Shown in pieces: positions 26,722-36,578 of a stretch of DNA of 64,000 nt. The DNA is from Janibacter anophelis NBRC 107843 (GTDB taxonomy: Bacteria > Actinomycetota > Actinomycetes > Actinomycetales > Dermatophilaceae). The notes beneath the pieces were generated by a model. That model had not been told where the DNA came from. It worked only from the letters and a program-made list of their open reading frames with translations, and ran no database searches. The translations under genes and the position numbers were made by a program. The stretch spans positions 17,172-81,171 of the forward strand of contig NZ_BCSQ01000004.1 of assembly GCF_001570945.1 (NCBI RefSeq), in the 5' to 3' direction. Each line of letters opens with the position of its first letter. Positions within the stretch are counted from its first letter, which is position 1.

Positions 26722-27073
26722 CGCACCGCCGGCGAGGCGCCTGGGCATGGGGCCGGGTGCGGCACTCGGCGCCCTCGTCGGACTCCTCGGCCCGATCCTG
26801 CTCGGCCTGATCGGTTGGGCGGCCAGCGCCATCTCTCCGGGGAGCAGCTCCGGCTCAGCCGTCACCTCGCTCGTCTTCGTCGCGATCCTCTCGATCCCGG
26901 TCGTGCTGCTCGTCGGAGGATGCATCCTCATGGTCCCCGACAGCCTGCGCGGCTGGGGCGTCGCCGCGCTCGTCGCGTCCGGGGTCTGGCTGATCTCCAG
27001 CGCCGGGGTGTGCACCGTCATCCTCTTCGGCGCCCTGGCCAGCTACGACAACGCGGCGGTGCTGCCGCTGTGA
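26696..27073 (+). CDS. Small membrane protein of the Lgt/radical SAM cassette
   Basis: From GTG 26696 the gene encodes 125 residues: a Pro-rich cytoplasmic start (SQYPLPPDAPPARRLG), then three hydrophobic segments (about 20-45, 55-80 and 90-115). I do not recognise a family. It overlaps the Lgt-like gene upstream by 26 bases and the radical SAM gene downstream by 4 (GTGA), so it is translated with both and may help to anchor or present the lipid substrate (inference). Confidence 0.75.
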   Translation: MSQYPLPPDAPPARRLGMGPGAALGALVGLLGPILLGLIGWAASAISPGSSSGSAVTSLVFVAILSIPVVLLVGGCILMVPDSLRGWGVAALVASGVWLISSAGVCTVILFGALASYDNAAVLPL

Positions 27074-28677
27074 GCCCCCGCTCCGACCAGCCCGACGCCG
27101 GCCCCGGACGTCCCCTGCGCGGGGATCGCATCCACCGCTACGTCAACGCCTTCTGCCCGCGCTGCCACCACGAGCAGCCTGACCGCGACCTCGCGGACGT
27201 GCGGCGCCTCAGCGGCTGGCTCGCCGAGCGCGACGGTCGCATCTGGCTCGAGCGCGGCTGCCCCGACCACGGCCTGCAGCGCACCCTCTACGACGAGCAC
27301 CCCGAGATCCTCAGCTACCTCGAGGAGTGGACCGCACCGACCAAGTCGCACGTGCCCGACCTCGCCGGCAACTTCGCCCCGGTGCCCTCCGCCTACCTCG
27401 ACGGCCTGCCCGAGATGCAGACCCAGCACACCTGCATCCTCCTCGAGGACGTCACCGAGCAGTGCAACCTGCGCTGCCCCACCTGCTTCGCCGACTCCGC
27501 TCCCCCGCTCACCGGGGTCGCGAGCGTCGAGCAGGTCCTGGCCAATGTCGACGCCCGCCTCGCCCGCGAGGACGGTCGCCTCGACGTCCTCATGCTCTCC
27601 GGCGGGGAGCCGACCCTCCACCCTGAGCTGGAGAGACTCCTCGACGCGCTCGTCACCCGCCCGGTCGTACGCATCCTCATCAACACCAACGGCCTGACCC
27701 TCGCCCGCGACGACGCCCTCCTCGCCCTCCTGCGTCGCCACCGCCAGCGCGTCGAGGTCTACCTGCAGTACGACGGCTCGTCGGCCGAGGCGTCACTGCA
27801 CCACCGCGGTGGTGATCTGCGCAGCCACAAGGACCGGGCCATCGCACGCCTGAGCGAGGCCGGCGTCTTCACCACCCTGACGATGACCGCGGCCCTCGGC
27901 GTCAACGACGACGAGATCGGCCACGTCATCGACCGGGCGCTGGCGACCCCCTTCGTCTGCGGGGTCTCGATCCAGCCGATCTTCGGCTCCGGGCGCTCCG
28001 GGGCCATCGACCCGACCGACCGCCTCACCCACACCGGCGTGCTCGCCCGCATGGGTCCCCAGACCGACGGCCGCGTCACGTGGCGCGACCTGACCGCCCT
28101 GCCGTGCAGCCACCCCCACTGCGCCTCCGTCGGCTACCTGCTCAAGGACGACTCCGACACGTGGCGCTCGCTCACCGAGATCGTCGGCCACGACCAGCTC
28201 AAGCAGTGGCTCGACCTCGCCCCGGACAGCTTCGCCAACCGGATCACCGACCAGGCCCTGCCCGAGCAGATGCGCACGGTGGTCAAGGAGGCGGTCCTCG
28301 GTCTGCTGAGCGAGCAGACGTCACTGTCGCACCCGCAGGTCGCCGACCTGTGGAAGGCGGTCTGCCAGACCTGCGACCTCGGCCTGTCCACGCTCACGGC
28401 CCTGGTGACCTCTCGCCTGCCCGGCCAGCACGAGCGACTGAGGCGCCTCATGGGCGAGCGGGTCAAGCGGATCAGCGTCAAGCCCTTCATGGACATCGAG
28501 ACGATGATCGAGGAGCGCCTGACGCAGTGCTGCGTGCACGTCGGCACCACGGGGACGAAGGGGGACCAGTGCGCCCCCTTCTGCGCGGTCCAGGCATGGG
28601 CGCCGCTCGCGCGGCAGAAGATCGGGGTCGCACCGGAGACGTCGTCGCGGTTGCTGCCGCTGACCGCCGGGCGGTGA
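27070..28677 (+). CDS. Radical SAM protein, MJ0619/tetraether synthase (Tes)-like
   Basis: This 535-residue protein has the SAM iron-sulfur motif C-x3-C-x2-C in TEQCNLRCPTCFADSA (Cys132, 136, 139) and the following GGEP motif (MLSGGEPTLHPEL). Flanking features match the MJ0619/Tes group. The N-terminus has AFCPRCHHE and ERGCPDHGLQ (the usual 'CPxC...K-CPxHG' pair), and the C-terminus has VKPFMDIETM and CCVHVG...CAPFCAVQAW (the usual 'FMD...CCxH...PFC'). These extra cysteines suggest additional iron-sulfur clusters. Archaeal Tes joins lipid tails by C-C bonds, and bacterial relatives are linked to membrane-spanning lipids. Co-transcription with an Lgt-like enzyme supports a lipid substrate, but the exact reaction is unknown. 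Confidence 0.82.
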   Translation: MSPRSDQPDAGPGRPLRGDRIHRYVNAFCPRCHHEQPDRDLADVRRLSGWLAERDGRIWLERGCPDHGLQRTLYDEHPEILSYLEEWTAPTKSHVPDLAGNFAPVPSAYLDGLPEMQTQHTCILLEDVTEQCNLRCPTCFADSAPPLTGVASVEQVLANVDARLAREDGRLDVLMLSGGEPTLHPELERLLDALVTRPVVRILINTNGLTLARDDALLALLRRHRQRVEVYLQYDGSSAEASLHHRGGDLRSHKDRAIARLSEAGVFTTLTMTAALGVNDDEIGHVIDRALATPFVCGVSIQPIFGSGRSGAIDPTDRLTHTGVLARMGPQTDGRVTWRDLTALPCSHPHCASVGYLLKDDSDTWRSLTEIVGHDQLKQWLDLAPDSFANRITDQALPEQMRTVVKEAVLGLLSEQTSLSHPQVADLWKAVCQTCDLGLSTLTALVTSRLPGQHERLRRLMGERVKRISVKPFMDIETMIEERLTQCCVHVGTTGTKGDQCAPFCAVQAWAPLARQKIGVAPETSSRLLPLTAGR

Positions 28678-28680
28678 GCC

Positions 28681-30168
28681 TCAGCGGCGCCCGCGCCGCT
28701 CGCGCACCCGCACGCTGATCTCGATCGGCGTGCCCTCGAAGCCGAACTCCTCGCGCAGCCGCCGCTCGAGGAACCGGCGGTAGCCGGCCTCGATGAACCC
28801 GGATGCGAAGATGACGAAGCGCGGCGGACGCGTCGAGGCCTGGGTCGCGAAGAGGATGCGCGGCTGCTTGCCCCCACGCACCGGGTGCGGGTGGGACGAG
28901 GCGATCTCGCCGAGCACGGCGTTGAGCCGCGACGTGGGCACGCGGCGGTCCCAGGAGTCGAGGGCCTTGTCCAGCGCGGGGGTCAGCCGGTCGACGTGCC
29001 GACCGGTGAGGGCGGAGAGGTTGACCCGCGGCGCCCACTGGACCTGCACGAGGTCGCGCTCGATCTCGCGCTCGAGGTAGAAGCGGCGCTCCTCGTCGAG
29101 CAGGTCCCACTTGTTGTAGCCGATGACGAGGGCCCGGCCGGCCTCGACGACCTGGCTGATGATGCGCAGGTCCTGCTCGGCGATCGGCTCGTGCGTGTCG
29201 ATGAGCATGACCGCGACCTCCGCCTTCTCCAACGCGGCCTGGGTGCGCAGCGAGGCGTAGAAGTCGGCGCCCCGGGTCTGGTGCACCCGGCGGCGGATAC
29301 CGGCGGTGTCGACGAAGCGCCACTGGCGCCCGCCGAGCTGGATGAGCTCGTCGACCGGGTCACGGGTGGTGCCGGCGACGTTGTCGACGACGACCCGCTC
29401 CTCCCCCGCGAGCTGGTTGAGCAGGCTCGACTTGCCGACATTGGGCCGGCCGATGAGCGCGACGCGACGTGGGCCCCCTTCGGGCACGAGACCGGCGGTG
29501 GCGGAAACCTCCGGCATGACGTCGAGGACGGCGTCGAGGGCGTCGCCGCTCCCCCGCCCGTGGAGCGCGGAGACCGGGTAGGGCTCGCCGAGACCGAGGT
29601 TCCACAGCGCGGCCGCATCGGCCTCGAAGCGCTGGTCGTCGACCTTGTTGGCCACGAGGACGACCGGCTTGCCGGACTTGCGCAGCAGCTTGACGACCGC
29701 CTCGTCGTCGTCGGTCGCCCCGACGATCGCGTCGACGACGAAGACGACGACGTCGGCCATCTCGATGGCGACCTCGGCCTGCTCGGCGACGCGCAGGTGG
29801 ATGCCCTCGGCACCGATCTCCCAGCCGCCGGTGTCGAGCAGCGTGAAGCGCCGCCCCGCCCACTCGGCGTCGTAGGCGACGCGGTCACGCGTGACGCCCG
29901 GGGTGTCCTCGACGACGGCCTCGCGCCGGCGCAGCACACGGTTGACGAAGGTCGACTTGCCGACATTTGGCCGGCCGACGATCGCGACGACCGGCAGCGG
30001 ACCGGTGACCTCCTGCTCCTCCTCGGGCTGGAAGCCGTCGATGAGCGCGCGGTCCTCGGGGGTGAGCTCGAAGTCCTCGAGACCTGCGCGCAGCACCCGC
30101 TCGACGCCCTCGGCGTGCGCGGCGTCCTCCGTCCCGGAGGGGTCGGTGGGGTCAGGGGTGGTGTTCAA
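28681..30168 (-). CDS. der: Ribosome-assembly GTPase Der (EngA)
   Basis: This 495-residue protein has two tandem G domains, each with G1 and G3: [13 protein letters not shown]...LLDTGGWE and [13 protein letters not shown]...FVDTAGI. The G4 sites are NKVD and NKWD. A C-terminal KH-like domain ends [10 protein letters not shown]. It is needed for 50S subunit maturation. The start is TTG 30168, 6 bases after AGGAG. A 55-residue acidic N-terminal extension is usual in actinobacterial Der. It is last in the der-cmk-tyrA-rluB-scpB-scpA-parA-xerD cluster. Confidence 0.97.
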   Translation of the reverse strand: MNTTPDPTDPSGTEDAAHAEGVERVLRAGLEDFELTPEDRALIDGFQPEEEQEVTGPLPVVAIVGRPNVGKSTFVNRVLRRREAVVEDTPGVTRDRVAYDAEWAGRRFTLLDTGGWEIGAEGIHLRVAEQAEVAIEMADVVVFVVDAIVGATDDDEAVVKLLRKSGKPVVLVANKVDDQRFEADAAALWNLGLGEPYPVSALHGRGSGDALDAVLDVMPEVSATAGLVPEGGPRRVALIGRPNVGKSSLLNQLAGEERVVVDNVAGTTRDPVDELIQLGGRQWRFVDTAGIRRRVHQTRGADFYASLRTQAALEKAEVAVMLIDTHEPIAEQDLRIISQVVEAGRALVIGYNKWDLLDEERRFYLEREIERDLVQVQWAPRVNLSALTGRHVDRLTPALDKALDSWDRRVPTSRLNAVLGEIASSHPHPVRGGKQPRILFATQASTRPPRFVIFASGFIEAGYRRFLERRLREEFGFEGTPIEISVRVRERRGRR

Positions 30169-30252
30169 CGGTGCTCCTGGAGAGTCGGTGGACGGCCATT
30201 GTCGCAGCCGCTGGCGGCCGGGGCCGCGTCGAGACGAAGGGGGTGGGTCCGG

Positions 30253-30951
30253 TCAGCGTCGGCGCGCGGCGTCGACGAGCGCCATGACCGCGGCGACCGA
30301 GCCCTCGAAGTCGAGGTCGGAGGTGTCGACGACGCTCACGCCGTCGGCGGCCTCGGTGAACTGGGAGACGGTCGAGTCGTCGCGGTCGCGCCGCACGACC
30401 TGGTCGCGCGTGGCGTCGATGGCGGCCTCGTCGGTGGCGCCGTGCACCTCGAGGGAGCGCCGGCGCAGCCGGGCCTCCTCGCTCGCGGTGAGCAGGATGC
30501 GCACCTGCGCGTCCGGCGCGATGACCGTGGTGACGTCCCGCCCTTCGGCCACGCAGGAGCCGTGCCGCGCGGCGATCTGCTCGATGAGCTCGCGCTGCCG
30601 ACGCTGCATCTCCACGCGCACCTCGGGCACGGTGGCGACGGTCGAGACGAGCGAGGAGACCTCGCTCGTGCGGATCGCCTCGGCGACGTCGGTGCCGTCG
30701 ACCACGACGGTGGGCGCGGAGGGGTCGTCACCGATGTCGAGCGGCAGCTCGACGGCCGCCCGGGTGATCGCCGCGGCATTGCCGAGGTCGATCTCGGTGT
30801 GGCAGCACCACCACGTCAGCGCCCGGTACATGGCCCCGGTGTCGAGGTAACCGGCCCCGAGCTGCGTGGCGACCGCCCGCGAGACGCTGGACTTGCCGGA
30901 CCCCGAGGGGCCGTCGATACCGATGACGAAGGGGGTGGGCTGGCTGGTCAC
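30253..30951 (-). CDS. cmk: Cytidylate kinase
   Basis: From GTG 30951 the gene encodes 232 residues. The P-loop is IGIDGPSGSGKSSVSRAVA, followed by YLDTGAMYRALTWW and the CMP-binding and lid segments CVAEGRDVTTVIAPDA and RRRSLEVHG. It phosphorylates CMP/dCMP for nucleotide supply. It precedes der by 84 bases and follows tyrA by 22. Confidence 0.96.
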   Translation of the reverse strand: MTSQPTPFVIGIDGPSGSGKSSVSRAVATQLGAGYLDTGAMYRALTWWCCHTEIDLGNAAAITRAAVELPLDIGDDPSAPTVVVDGTDVAEAIRTSEVSSLVSTVATVPEVRVEMQRRQRELIEQIAARHGSCVAEGRDVTTVIAPDAQVRILLTASEEARLRRRSLEVHGATDEAAIDATRDQVVRRDRDDSTVSQFTEAADGVSVVDTSDLDFEGSVAAVMALVDAARRR

Positions 30952-30973
30952 GGTGGTCCACCCTAGTCGGCGC

Positions 30974-32101
30974 TCAGGAGTGGATCTGCCACCCGCGCGC
31001 CTGCAGCGCCTCGGTGAGCGGACCGGCTGCGCCCGGCAGGACGGAGACCTCGGCCAGGCCGAAGGGCAGTCCGAGCCCGTGGTCGAGACGCAGCTCCTCG
31101 AGGTTGACCCCCTCCTCGCCGATCTCGGCGAGGAGCCGGGCCAGCTCGCCCGGCCGGTCGTCGACGACCACCCTGACGACGGCATACGTGGCCGGCGGAG
31201 CACCGTGCTTGCCGGGGATGCGGGCGTGCCCCGCGTTGCCGGCAGCGATGCTGTGCGCCAGGACCGCCCGGGCCCCTGGGGCGTCGGCCACGTCGTCCTC
31301 GCCGGAGCCGAGCTCCTCGAGCGCGGTGACGACGCGGGCGAGGTCCTCGTGCACGGCACGCAGGACGTCGGCGACGGCGGAGGCATTGCCGGAGAGGATC
31401 TGGGTCCACAGCCCGGGGTCACTGGCGGCGATGCGGGTGACGTCCCGCACCCCCTGGCCGGCGAGGCCGATGGCCTGCTCGCTCAGGTGCTCCAGACGGG
31501 CCGCGACGAGGGAGGCCGCGATCTGTGGCACGTGGGAGACCCCGGCGACCGCCGCGTCGTGGTCGGCGGCGCTCAGGGTGGTCACGGCCGCGCCCGTGGC
31601 CCGGGCCAGGCGGGCGACGAGCTCCGTGGCGGCGGCGTCGCTGCCCTCGTGCGGGCACAGGACCCACGCGCGTCCCTCGAAGAGGTCGGCGCGGGCGCTG
31701 ATGGCACCCGACCGCTCCCGGCCGGACATCGGGTGGCTGCCGACGTAGCGGTCCAGTGGCACGCCGGCCCGCTGGAGGTCGGCGAGGATCGCCTGCTTGA
31801 CCGAGGCGACGTCGGTGACGACGGCATGCGGCCAGCGCTCGAGGGCCGCGAGCACGATGCGCGGTGTGACGTCCGGGGGCGCGGCGACGACGACCAGGCC
31901 CGGAGTGACCTCACCGGTGATCCGGCCCGCACCCAGGTCGCGCGCCAGCGCGACCGAGGTCTCCGACTGGTCCTCCAGGGACACGTCGGCGCCGGCACTG
32001 CTGAGGGCCAGGCCGATGCTCGCCCCGATGAGGCCGGTGCCGATCACGTGCACCGGCGGGAGGTCGGCAGCGGCTCCCTTCGCCTCGGACGACGCGGTCA
32101 C
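30974..32101 (-). CDS. tyrA: Prephenate dehydrogenase
   Basis: From GTG 32101 the gene encodes 375 residues. The NAD motif is VHVIGTGLIGASIGLAL, and the central block GSHPMSGRERSG contains the catalytic His and an Arg. The C-terminal 70 residues resemble an ACT domain (VRVVVDDRPGELARLLAEIG, then VNLEELRLDHG) for feedback by tyrosine. It converts prephenate to 4-hydroxyphenylpyruvate. The GTG overlaps the rluB stop (GTGA), which decides the start. Confidence 0.95.
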   Translation of the reverse strand: MTASSEAKGAAADLPPVHVIGTGLIGASIGLALSSAGADVSLEDQSETSVALARDLGAGRITGEVTPGLVVVAAPPDVTPRIVLAALERWPHAVVTDVASVKQAILADLQRAGVPLDRYVGSHPMSGRERSGAISARADLFEGRAWVLCPHEGSDAAATELVARLARATGAAVTTLSAADHDAAVAGVSHVPQIAASLVAARLEHLSEQAIGLAGQGVRDVTRIAASDPGLWTQILSGNASAVADVLRAVHEDLARVVTALEELGSGEDDVADAPGARAVLAHSIAAGNAGHARIPGKHGAPPATYAVVRVVVDDRPGELARLLAEIGEEGVNLEELRLDHGLGLPFGLAEVSVLPGAAGPLTEALQARGWQIHS

Positions 32102-33006
32102 AGCCCCGCAGCCTTGTAGAGGTCGGCGATCTCCTGACGACTGAGGTTGCGCCACCGGCCGGACTTGGTCGTGCCGAGGGTGATCGGACCGACCTGGGTG
32201 CGCACGAGCGAGAGCACCGGGTGGCCCACGTGGTCGAGCATCCGGCGCACGATGTGCTTGCGTCCCTCGTGGAGGATCACCTCGACGATCGCCTTGCCCG
32301 GGCGGGAGTCGACGACCTTGAAGGAGTCGACCTGCACCGGCCCGTCCTCGAGCTCGACGCCCTCCCGCAGCCGCTTGCCGAGGTCCTTGGGCACCGGGCC
32401 CGGGATCTCGGCGATGTAGGTCTTCAGCACGCCGTGGGCGGGGTGCTGCAGCCGGTGGGCGAGGTCGCCGTCGTTGGTGAGGATGAGCAGGCCCTCGGTG
32501 TCGGCGTCGAGGCGTCCGACGTGGAAGAGCCGCTCGGGCCGCCCGGCGACGTAGTCACCGATGCTCACCCGACCGAGCTCGTCGGACATCGTCGTCACGA
32601 CCCCGATCGGCTTGTTGAAGGCGAGGTAGACCCGCGACTCGTCGAGGTGGATGCGCTCGCCGTCGACGTGCACGGTCTGCCGCAGCGGGTCCACGCGCAC
32701 GCCGAGCTCCCGCACGACCTGCCCGTCGACCTCGACCCGGCCCTCGCTGATGAGCAGTTCGCAGGCCCGGCGCGAGCCGACGCCGGCAGCGGCCAGCACC
32801 TTTTGCAGGCGCGTGCCCTCGGGGTCGTGCACGTCGATCGTCGGGGTCTGCGGCGGGGACGGCGCCAGGTCGGGCTGCCCCTGTCGGCTGCGTCCGGTCG
32901 TGCCGCGGTCGGGCTGCGGGCGGCGGCCGGGGCGGGGCGGCTTCTTCGGTCCCTTGCCCCGGGGCGAGCCCTGGGGTCCGGAGGATCGGCGGTTGGGAGG
33001 GGTCAT
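32098..33006 (-). CDS. rluB: 23S rRNA pseudouridine synthase (RluB type)
   Basis: This 302-residue protein has a basic, Pro-rich N-terminal tail (about 65 residues), an S4 RNA-binding domain (TRLQKVLAAAGVGSRRACEL), and an RsuA/RluB catalytic domain with the Asp motif GRLDADTEGLLILTNDG. The position directly downstream of scpB (ATGA overlap) is conserved in actinobacteria. It modifies a uridine in 23S rRNA. Confidence 0.93.
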   Translation of the reverse strand: MTPPNRRSSGPQGSPRGKGPKKPPRPGRRPQPDRGTTGRSRQGQPDLAPSPPQTPTIDVHDPEGTRLQKVLAAAGVGSRRACELLISEGRVEVDGQVVRELGVRVDPLRQTVHVDGERIHLDESRVYLAFNKPIGVVTTMSDELGRVSIGDYVAGRPERLFHVGRLDADTEGLLILTNDGDLAHRLQHPAHGVLKTYIAEIPGPVPKDLGKRLREGVELEDGPVQVDSFKVVDSRPGKAIVEVILHEGRKHIVRRMLDHVGHPVLSLVRTQVGPITLGTTKSGRWRNLSRQEIADLYKAAGL

Positions 33007-33641
33007 GGGCGGGCCTCGTTCACGAGTTCGTCGAGCACTGCTGCGTCGGGGAGGTAGGGGGCGATGGGCGGGAGGTCGTCGAGGGAGTTCAGACCCATCC
33101 GCTCCAGGAAGTACGGGGTCGTGCCGTAGAGCGTGGCGTTGGACTCCTCGTCCTTGGTCACCTCGATGATGAGGCCGCGGGTGAGCAGCGTGCGCACGAC
33201 ACCGTCGACGTTGACCCCACGCACCGCGGAGATGCGGGCCCGCGAGATCGGTTGCCGGTAGGCGATGACGGCCAGGGTCTCCAGGGAGGCGGTCGTCAGG
33301 CGCGACTGCTGCCCGTCGAGGACGAAGCGCTCGACGACCGGTGCGTAGGCGTGGTGGCTGTAGAAGCGCCACCCTCCCCCGACGTTGCGCACGGTGAAGC
33401 CGTGCTGGCCGTCGTTGTAGGCGCGCTCGATCGCGCCGAGGTGCTCACGGATCTCCTCGACCGGCAGCTCGAGGGCCGAGGCCAGGGCGTGGTCGGTCAC
33501 CGGCTCCTCGACGATCATCAGGACCGCCTCGATCGCGCCACGGGCGCCGCCGGGCAGCTCGCCGACGTCGAAGGCGACCTGCACGTCGTCGCCCTCGGGC
33601 TCGACCGCGGCCGGCTCCTGCGGCTCGGTGGGCTCACTCAT
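33003..33641 (-). CDS. scpB: Segregation and condensation protein B
   Basis: This 212-residue protein has the ScpB double winged helix: GGARGAIEAVLMIVEEPVTD, LTTASLETLAVIAYRQPISR and ISAVRGVNVDGVVRTLLTRG. It partners with ScpA and SMC in chromosome condensation. An acidic roughly 25-residue N-terminal tail precedes the domain. It overlaps scpA by 8 bases upstream and rluB by 4 downstream. Confidence 0.96.
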   Translation of the reverse strand: MSEPTEPQEPAAVEPEGDDVQVAFDVGELPGGARGAIEAVLMIVEEPVTDHALASALELPVEEIREHLGAIERAYNDGQHGFTVRNVGGGWRFYSHHAYAPVVERFVLDGQQSRLTTASLETLAVIAYRQPISRARISAVRGVNVDGVVRTLLTRGLIIEVTKDEESNATLYGTTPYFLERMGLNSLDDLPPIAPYLPDAAVLDELVNEARP

Positions 33642-34605
33642 CGCTCTCCTCCTCGGGGGACGAAGGGGGCGGTGCCTCCCCTTCGTCGTCGAACTCGGCA
33701 CCGACGTCCACGGTGCCCTCCTGGCTGCCCGTCCAGCTGACCTCGAGCTCGCCGAGCGCCTCGGGCTGGTCGAAGGTGACCTGGCGGTCGCGGAAGAGCT
33801 CGAGCAGTGCGAGGAAACGGGCCACGACGACGAGGGTCGAGTCCGCGTCGCGCACGAGCGCGCGGAAGGAGACCGCTCCCTCGGCACGCAGCCTGTCGAC
33901 GACGAGGGCGGCCTGCTCGCGCACGCTCACGGCCGGGGCGTGCAGGTGGCCCAGGCCGACGGTCTCGGGCTCGCGCGGCGTCAGGGCCCGGGCGGCGACC
34001 ATCGCCAGCTGCTCGGGGGTGATGCTGATGACCAGCTCGGGCAGCAGCGACGCGAGGTGCGGCTCCAGCCCGGCCTGGCGAGGCGTCATCCGCCCGGTCG
34101 TCGCCATCGTCTCGCCGAGGTGGGCGGCGACGTCCTTGAAGGCGCGGTACTGCATGAGCCGGGCGAAGAGCAGGTCACGGGCCTCGATGAGCTCGAGGTC
34201 CTCCTCGTCGCCGTCGCCGGTGTTGGGCAGCAGACGGGCGGCCTTGATGTCGAGCAGCGTCGCCGCGACGAGCAGGAACTCGCTCGTCTGGCCCAGGTCC
34301 CACGAGGGCTCGCTCGCCTGCAGAGCGCGCAGGTGCGCCATGAACTCGTCGGTCACCCTGGCCAGCGCGATCTCGGTGATGTCGAGCTGGTGCTTGCTGA
34401 TCAGACCCAGCAGCAGGTCGAACGGCCCCTCGAAGTTGTCGAGGTGCACGGTGAAGGCCTGCTGCGCGCCCCGCTTGGTGATGACACCGCCGGGGACGGC
34501 GACGTCAGGGGCGGGTCCGTCAGGCGACTCGACGTCGCCGTCGGCGGCGACGACCTCGATGTCCTCGGTCCCGGGAGCGGGCGCAGCGGCCTCAGTGGCC
34601 TCCAC
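33634..34605 (-). CDS. scpA: Segregation and condensation protein A
   Basis: This 323-residue kleisin has an N-terminal SMC-binding region, LDNFEGPFDLLLGLISKHQL and DITEIALARVTDEF, a middle AAARALT... segment and a C-terminal winged helix (FLALLELFRDRQVTFDQPEA). Length is extended by 45 residues at the N-terminus and an acidic tail. It bridges the SMC heads with ScpB. The gene begins 6 bases after the parA stop. Confidence 0.95.
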   Translation of the reverse strand: MEATEAAAPAPGTEDIEVVAADGDVESPDGPAPDVAVPGGVITKRGAQQAFTVHLDNFEGPFDLLLGLISKHQLDITEIALARVTDEFMAHLRALQASEPSWDLGQTSEFLLVAATLLDIKAARLLPNTGDGDEEDLELIEARDLLFARLMQYRAFKDVAAHLGETMATTGRMTPRQAGLEPHLASLLPELVISITPEQLAMVAARALTPREPETVGLGHLHAPAVSVREQAALVVDRLRAEGAVSFRALVRDADSTLVVVARFLALLELFRDRQVTFDQPEALGELEVSWTGSQEGTVDVGAEFDDEGEAPPPSSPEEESDE

Positions 34606-34610
34606 GGTCG

Positions 34611-35558
34611 TCAGGGAGCGCCGCCGCGGGCGATGAGCTCACGCGCCAGCTGCCGGTAGGCGTTGGCGCCGGAGTGTCCCGTGGCGTAGGTGGTGATCGG
34701 CTCGGCGGCGAGGGTGGCGTCGGGGAACTTCACCGTGCGCGAGATGACCGTGTGGAAGACCTTGTCGCCGAAGTGGTCGACGACCGAGCCGACGACCTCA
34801 CGGCTGTGCAGGGTGCGTCCGTCGTACATCGTCGCGAGGATGCCGTCGACGGTCAGGCCGGGGTTGAGCCGGTCGGTGATCTTGTCGATGGTCTCGACGA
34901 GCAGGGCGACGCCACGCATGGCGAAGTACTCGGTCTCGAGCGGGATGATCACGCCGTGCGCCGCGGTGAGGGCGTTGACCGTCAGCAGGCCGAGCGAGGG
35001 CTGGCAGTCGATGAGGATGACGTCGTACTCGTCGACGACGGGCCGCAGCACGCGGGAGAGGATCTGCTCGCGGGCGACCTCGCCGACGAGCTGCACCTCG
35101 GCGGCGGACAGGTCGATGTTGGCCGGAGCGACATCGAGACCCGGCACGGAGGTGCGCTGGATGATCTCGGTGATCTCGTGACCGCGCCCGACGAGCAGGT
35201 CGTAGATGGTGATCTCGAGCGTGTTGGTGGGCACGCCCAGCCCGACCGAGAGCGCACCCTGCGGGTCGAAGTCGACGAGCAGCACGCGTCGTCCGGCCTC
35301 GGCCAGCGCCGCGCCGAGGTTGATCGTCGTCGTGGTCTTGCCGACGCCACCCTTCTGGTTGCACATCGCGATGATGCGCGCGGGGCCGTGGGAGGCCAGG
35401 GGCTCCGGCTCCGGGAAGGCGGGCATGGGTCGGCCGGTGGGACCGTGCTGGGTCAGGTCGTGCTCGAGCTCGAGCGGCGGCGTCACCTCTGATGCCACAG
35501 TCGGATCACTCCATCGGGTCTGGCGGTCGGTCAGCCTCTCGCTGATCAGCGACGACAC
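34611..35558 (-). CDS. ParA-family chromosome-partition ATPase
   Basis: This 315-residue protein has the deviant Walker A CNQKGGVGKTTTTINLGAAL and Walker B ILIDCQPSLGLLTVNAL. It is the ParA homolog that lies between xerD and scpA in many actinobacteria; it is distinct from the origin-proximal ParA of the parAB operon and no parB is adjacent. The longest form starts at GTG 35558, two bases after the xerD stop. A later GTG (residue ~22, VASEVTPPL) preceded by GGAG is an alternative. The role in segregation is by homology. Confidence 0.9.
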   Translation of the reverse strand: MSSLISERLTDRQTRWSDPTVASEVTPPLELEHDLTQHGPTGRPMPAFPEPEPLASHGPARIIAMCNQKGGVGKTTTTINLGAALAEAGRRVLLVDFDPQGALSVGLGVPTNTLEITIYDLLVGRGHEITEIIQRTSVPGLDVAPANIDLSAAEVQLVGEVAREQILSRVLRPVVDEYDVILIDCQPSLGLLTVNALTAAHGVIIPLETEYFAMRGVALLVETIDKITDRLNPGLTVDGILATMYDGRTLHSREVVGSVVDHFGDKVFHTVISRTVKFPDATLAAEPITTYATGHSGANAYRQLARELIARGGAP

Positions 35559-35560
35559 TA

Positions 35561-36487
35561 TCAGCGGGCACGGGGGTGGCTCTGTGCGTAGACCTCACGC
35601 AGCTGCTGCACGGTGACCATCGTGTAGATCTGCGTCGTCGTCACCGACGCGTGCCCGAGCAGCTCCTGCACCACGCGCACGTCGGCGCCGCCCTCGAGCA
35701 GGTGCGTGGCGAAGGAGTGCCGCAAGGTGTGCGGAGAGACGTGGCCGGTCAGGTTCGCTCGACCGGCTGCTGCGGTGATGACCGCCCACGCGCTCTGCCG
35801 CGACAGGCGCGCACCGCGCTGGCTGAGGAAGAGGGCCGGTCCGGCCTTGCCCTTCGTCGCCATCTCGGGCCGGCCGCGCACGGTCCAGGCCTGGACCGCC
35901 TCGGTGGCGTAGGTGCCGATGGGCACGACCCGCTCCTTTCCTCCCTTCCCCAGGAGCCGGACGGCGCCCGAGGCGAGGTCGAGGTCGTCGATGTCCAGGC
36001 CGACCGCCTCGGAGATGCGCGCGCCCGTGCCGTAGAGCACCTCGAGCAGGGCGCGGTCACGCAGCGGGATCGGCCCGTCGCCGAGACCCGCGGCATCGAT
36101 GAGCCGGACGACCTCGTCGGGTGCGATGGCCTTGGGCAGGCGCGAAGGGGGTGCCGGCGGCGCCACGTCCTCGGCCGGGTTGTGCTCGGTGACACCCTCG
36201 AGGGCGAGGAACTTGTGCAGGCCGCGCACCGCGACGAGGGTGCGGGCGGCGGAGCTGGCGGCGAGCGGCGGGTGGTCGTCGTCGCCGGTGCGCAGGGCTG
36301 CGAGGAATCCGGAGACGTGCGCCTCGGTGACCTCGGCGGGATCCGTCACGCCGTGGGCGGCGAGGTGGTCGACGTAGCGACCGCTGTCGCGTCGGTAGGC
36401 GGAGAGCGTGTTGCGCGAGACCCCGCGCTCGACGTCCAGCTGCGTCAGCCAGGTCCGCACGGCCCGCTCCAGGGGCGTCGTGCTCAC
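35561..36487 (-). CDS. xerD: Tyrosine recombinase XerD
   Basis: From GTG 36487 (8 bases after GGAGGAG) the gene encodes 308 residues. An N-terminal SAM-like DNA-binding domain ([16 protein letters not shown]) is followed by a catalytic domain with Arg in [14 protein letters not shown], Lys in [12 protein letters not shown], His-x-x-Arg in [13 protein letters not shown], His in [11 protein letters not shown] and the nucleophile Tyr in TQIYTMV. It resolves chromosome dimers at dif with XerC. The location in the scp cluster is the usual one for xerD, so it is not a phage integrase. Confidence 0.95.
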   Translation of the reverse strand: MSTTPLERAVRTWLTQLDVERGVSRNTLSAYRRDSGRYVDHLAAHGVTDPAEVTEAHVSGFLAALRTGDDDHPPLAASSAARTLVAVRGLHKFLALEGVTEHNPAEDVAPPAPPSRLPKAIAPDEVVRLIDAAGLGDGPIPLRDRALLEVLYGTGARISEAVGLDIDDLDLASGAVRLLGKGGKERVVPIGTYATEAVQAWTVRGRPEMATKGKAGPALFLSQRGARLSRQSAWAVITAAAGRANLTGHVSPHTLRHSFATHLLEGGADVRVVQELLGHASVTTTQIYTMVTVQQLREVYAQSHPRAR

Positions 36488-36578
36488 CTGTGTCGCTCCT
36501 CCATCAGGATGGTCGTGCCGTGGGCACCCCATTGTGCCCACGGGTGGTCGCGACCACGCCGGGGAGTCTAATGGGCGC

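Noticed and set aside
35561..36487. Phage or island integrase
   Set aside because: It sits in the conserved parA-scpA-scpB cluster and has the full XerD motif set without nearby att or phage genes.
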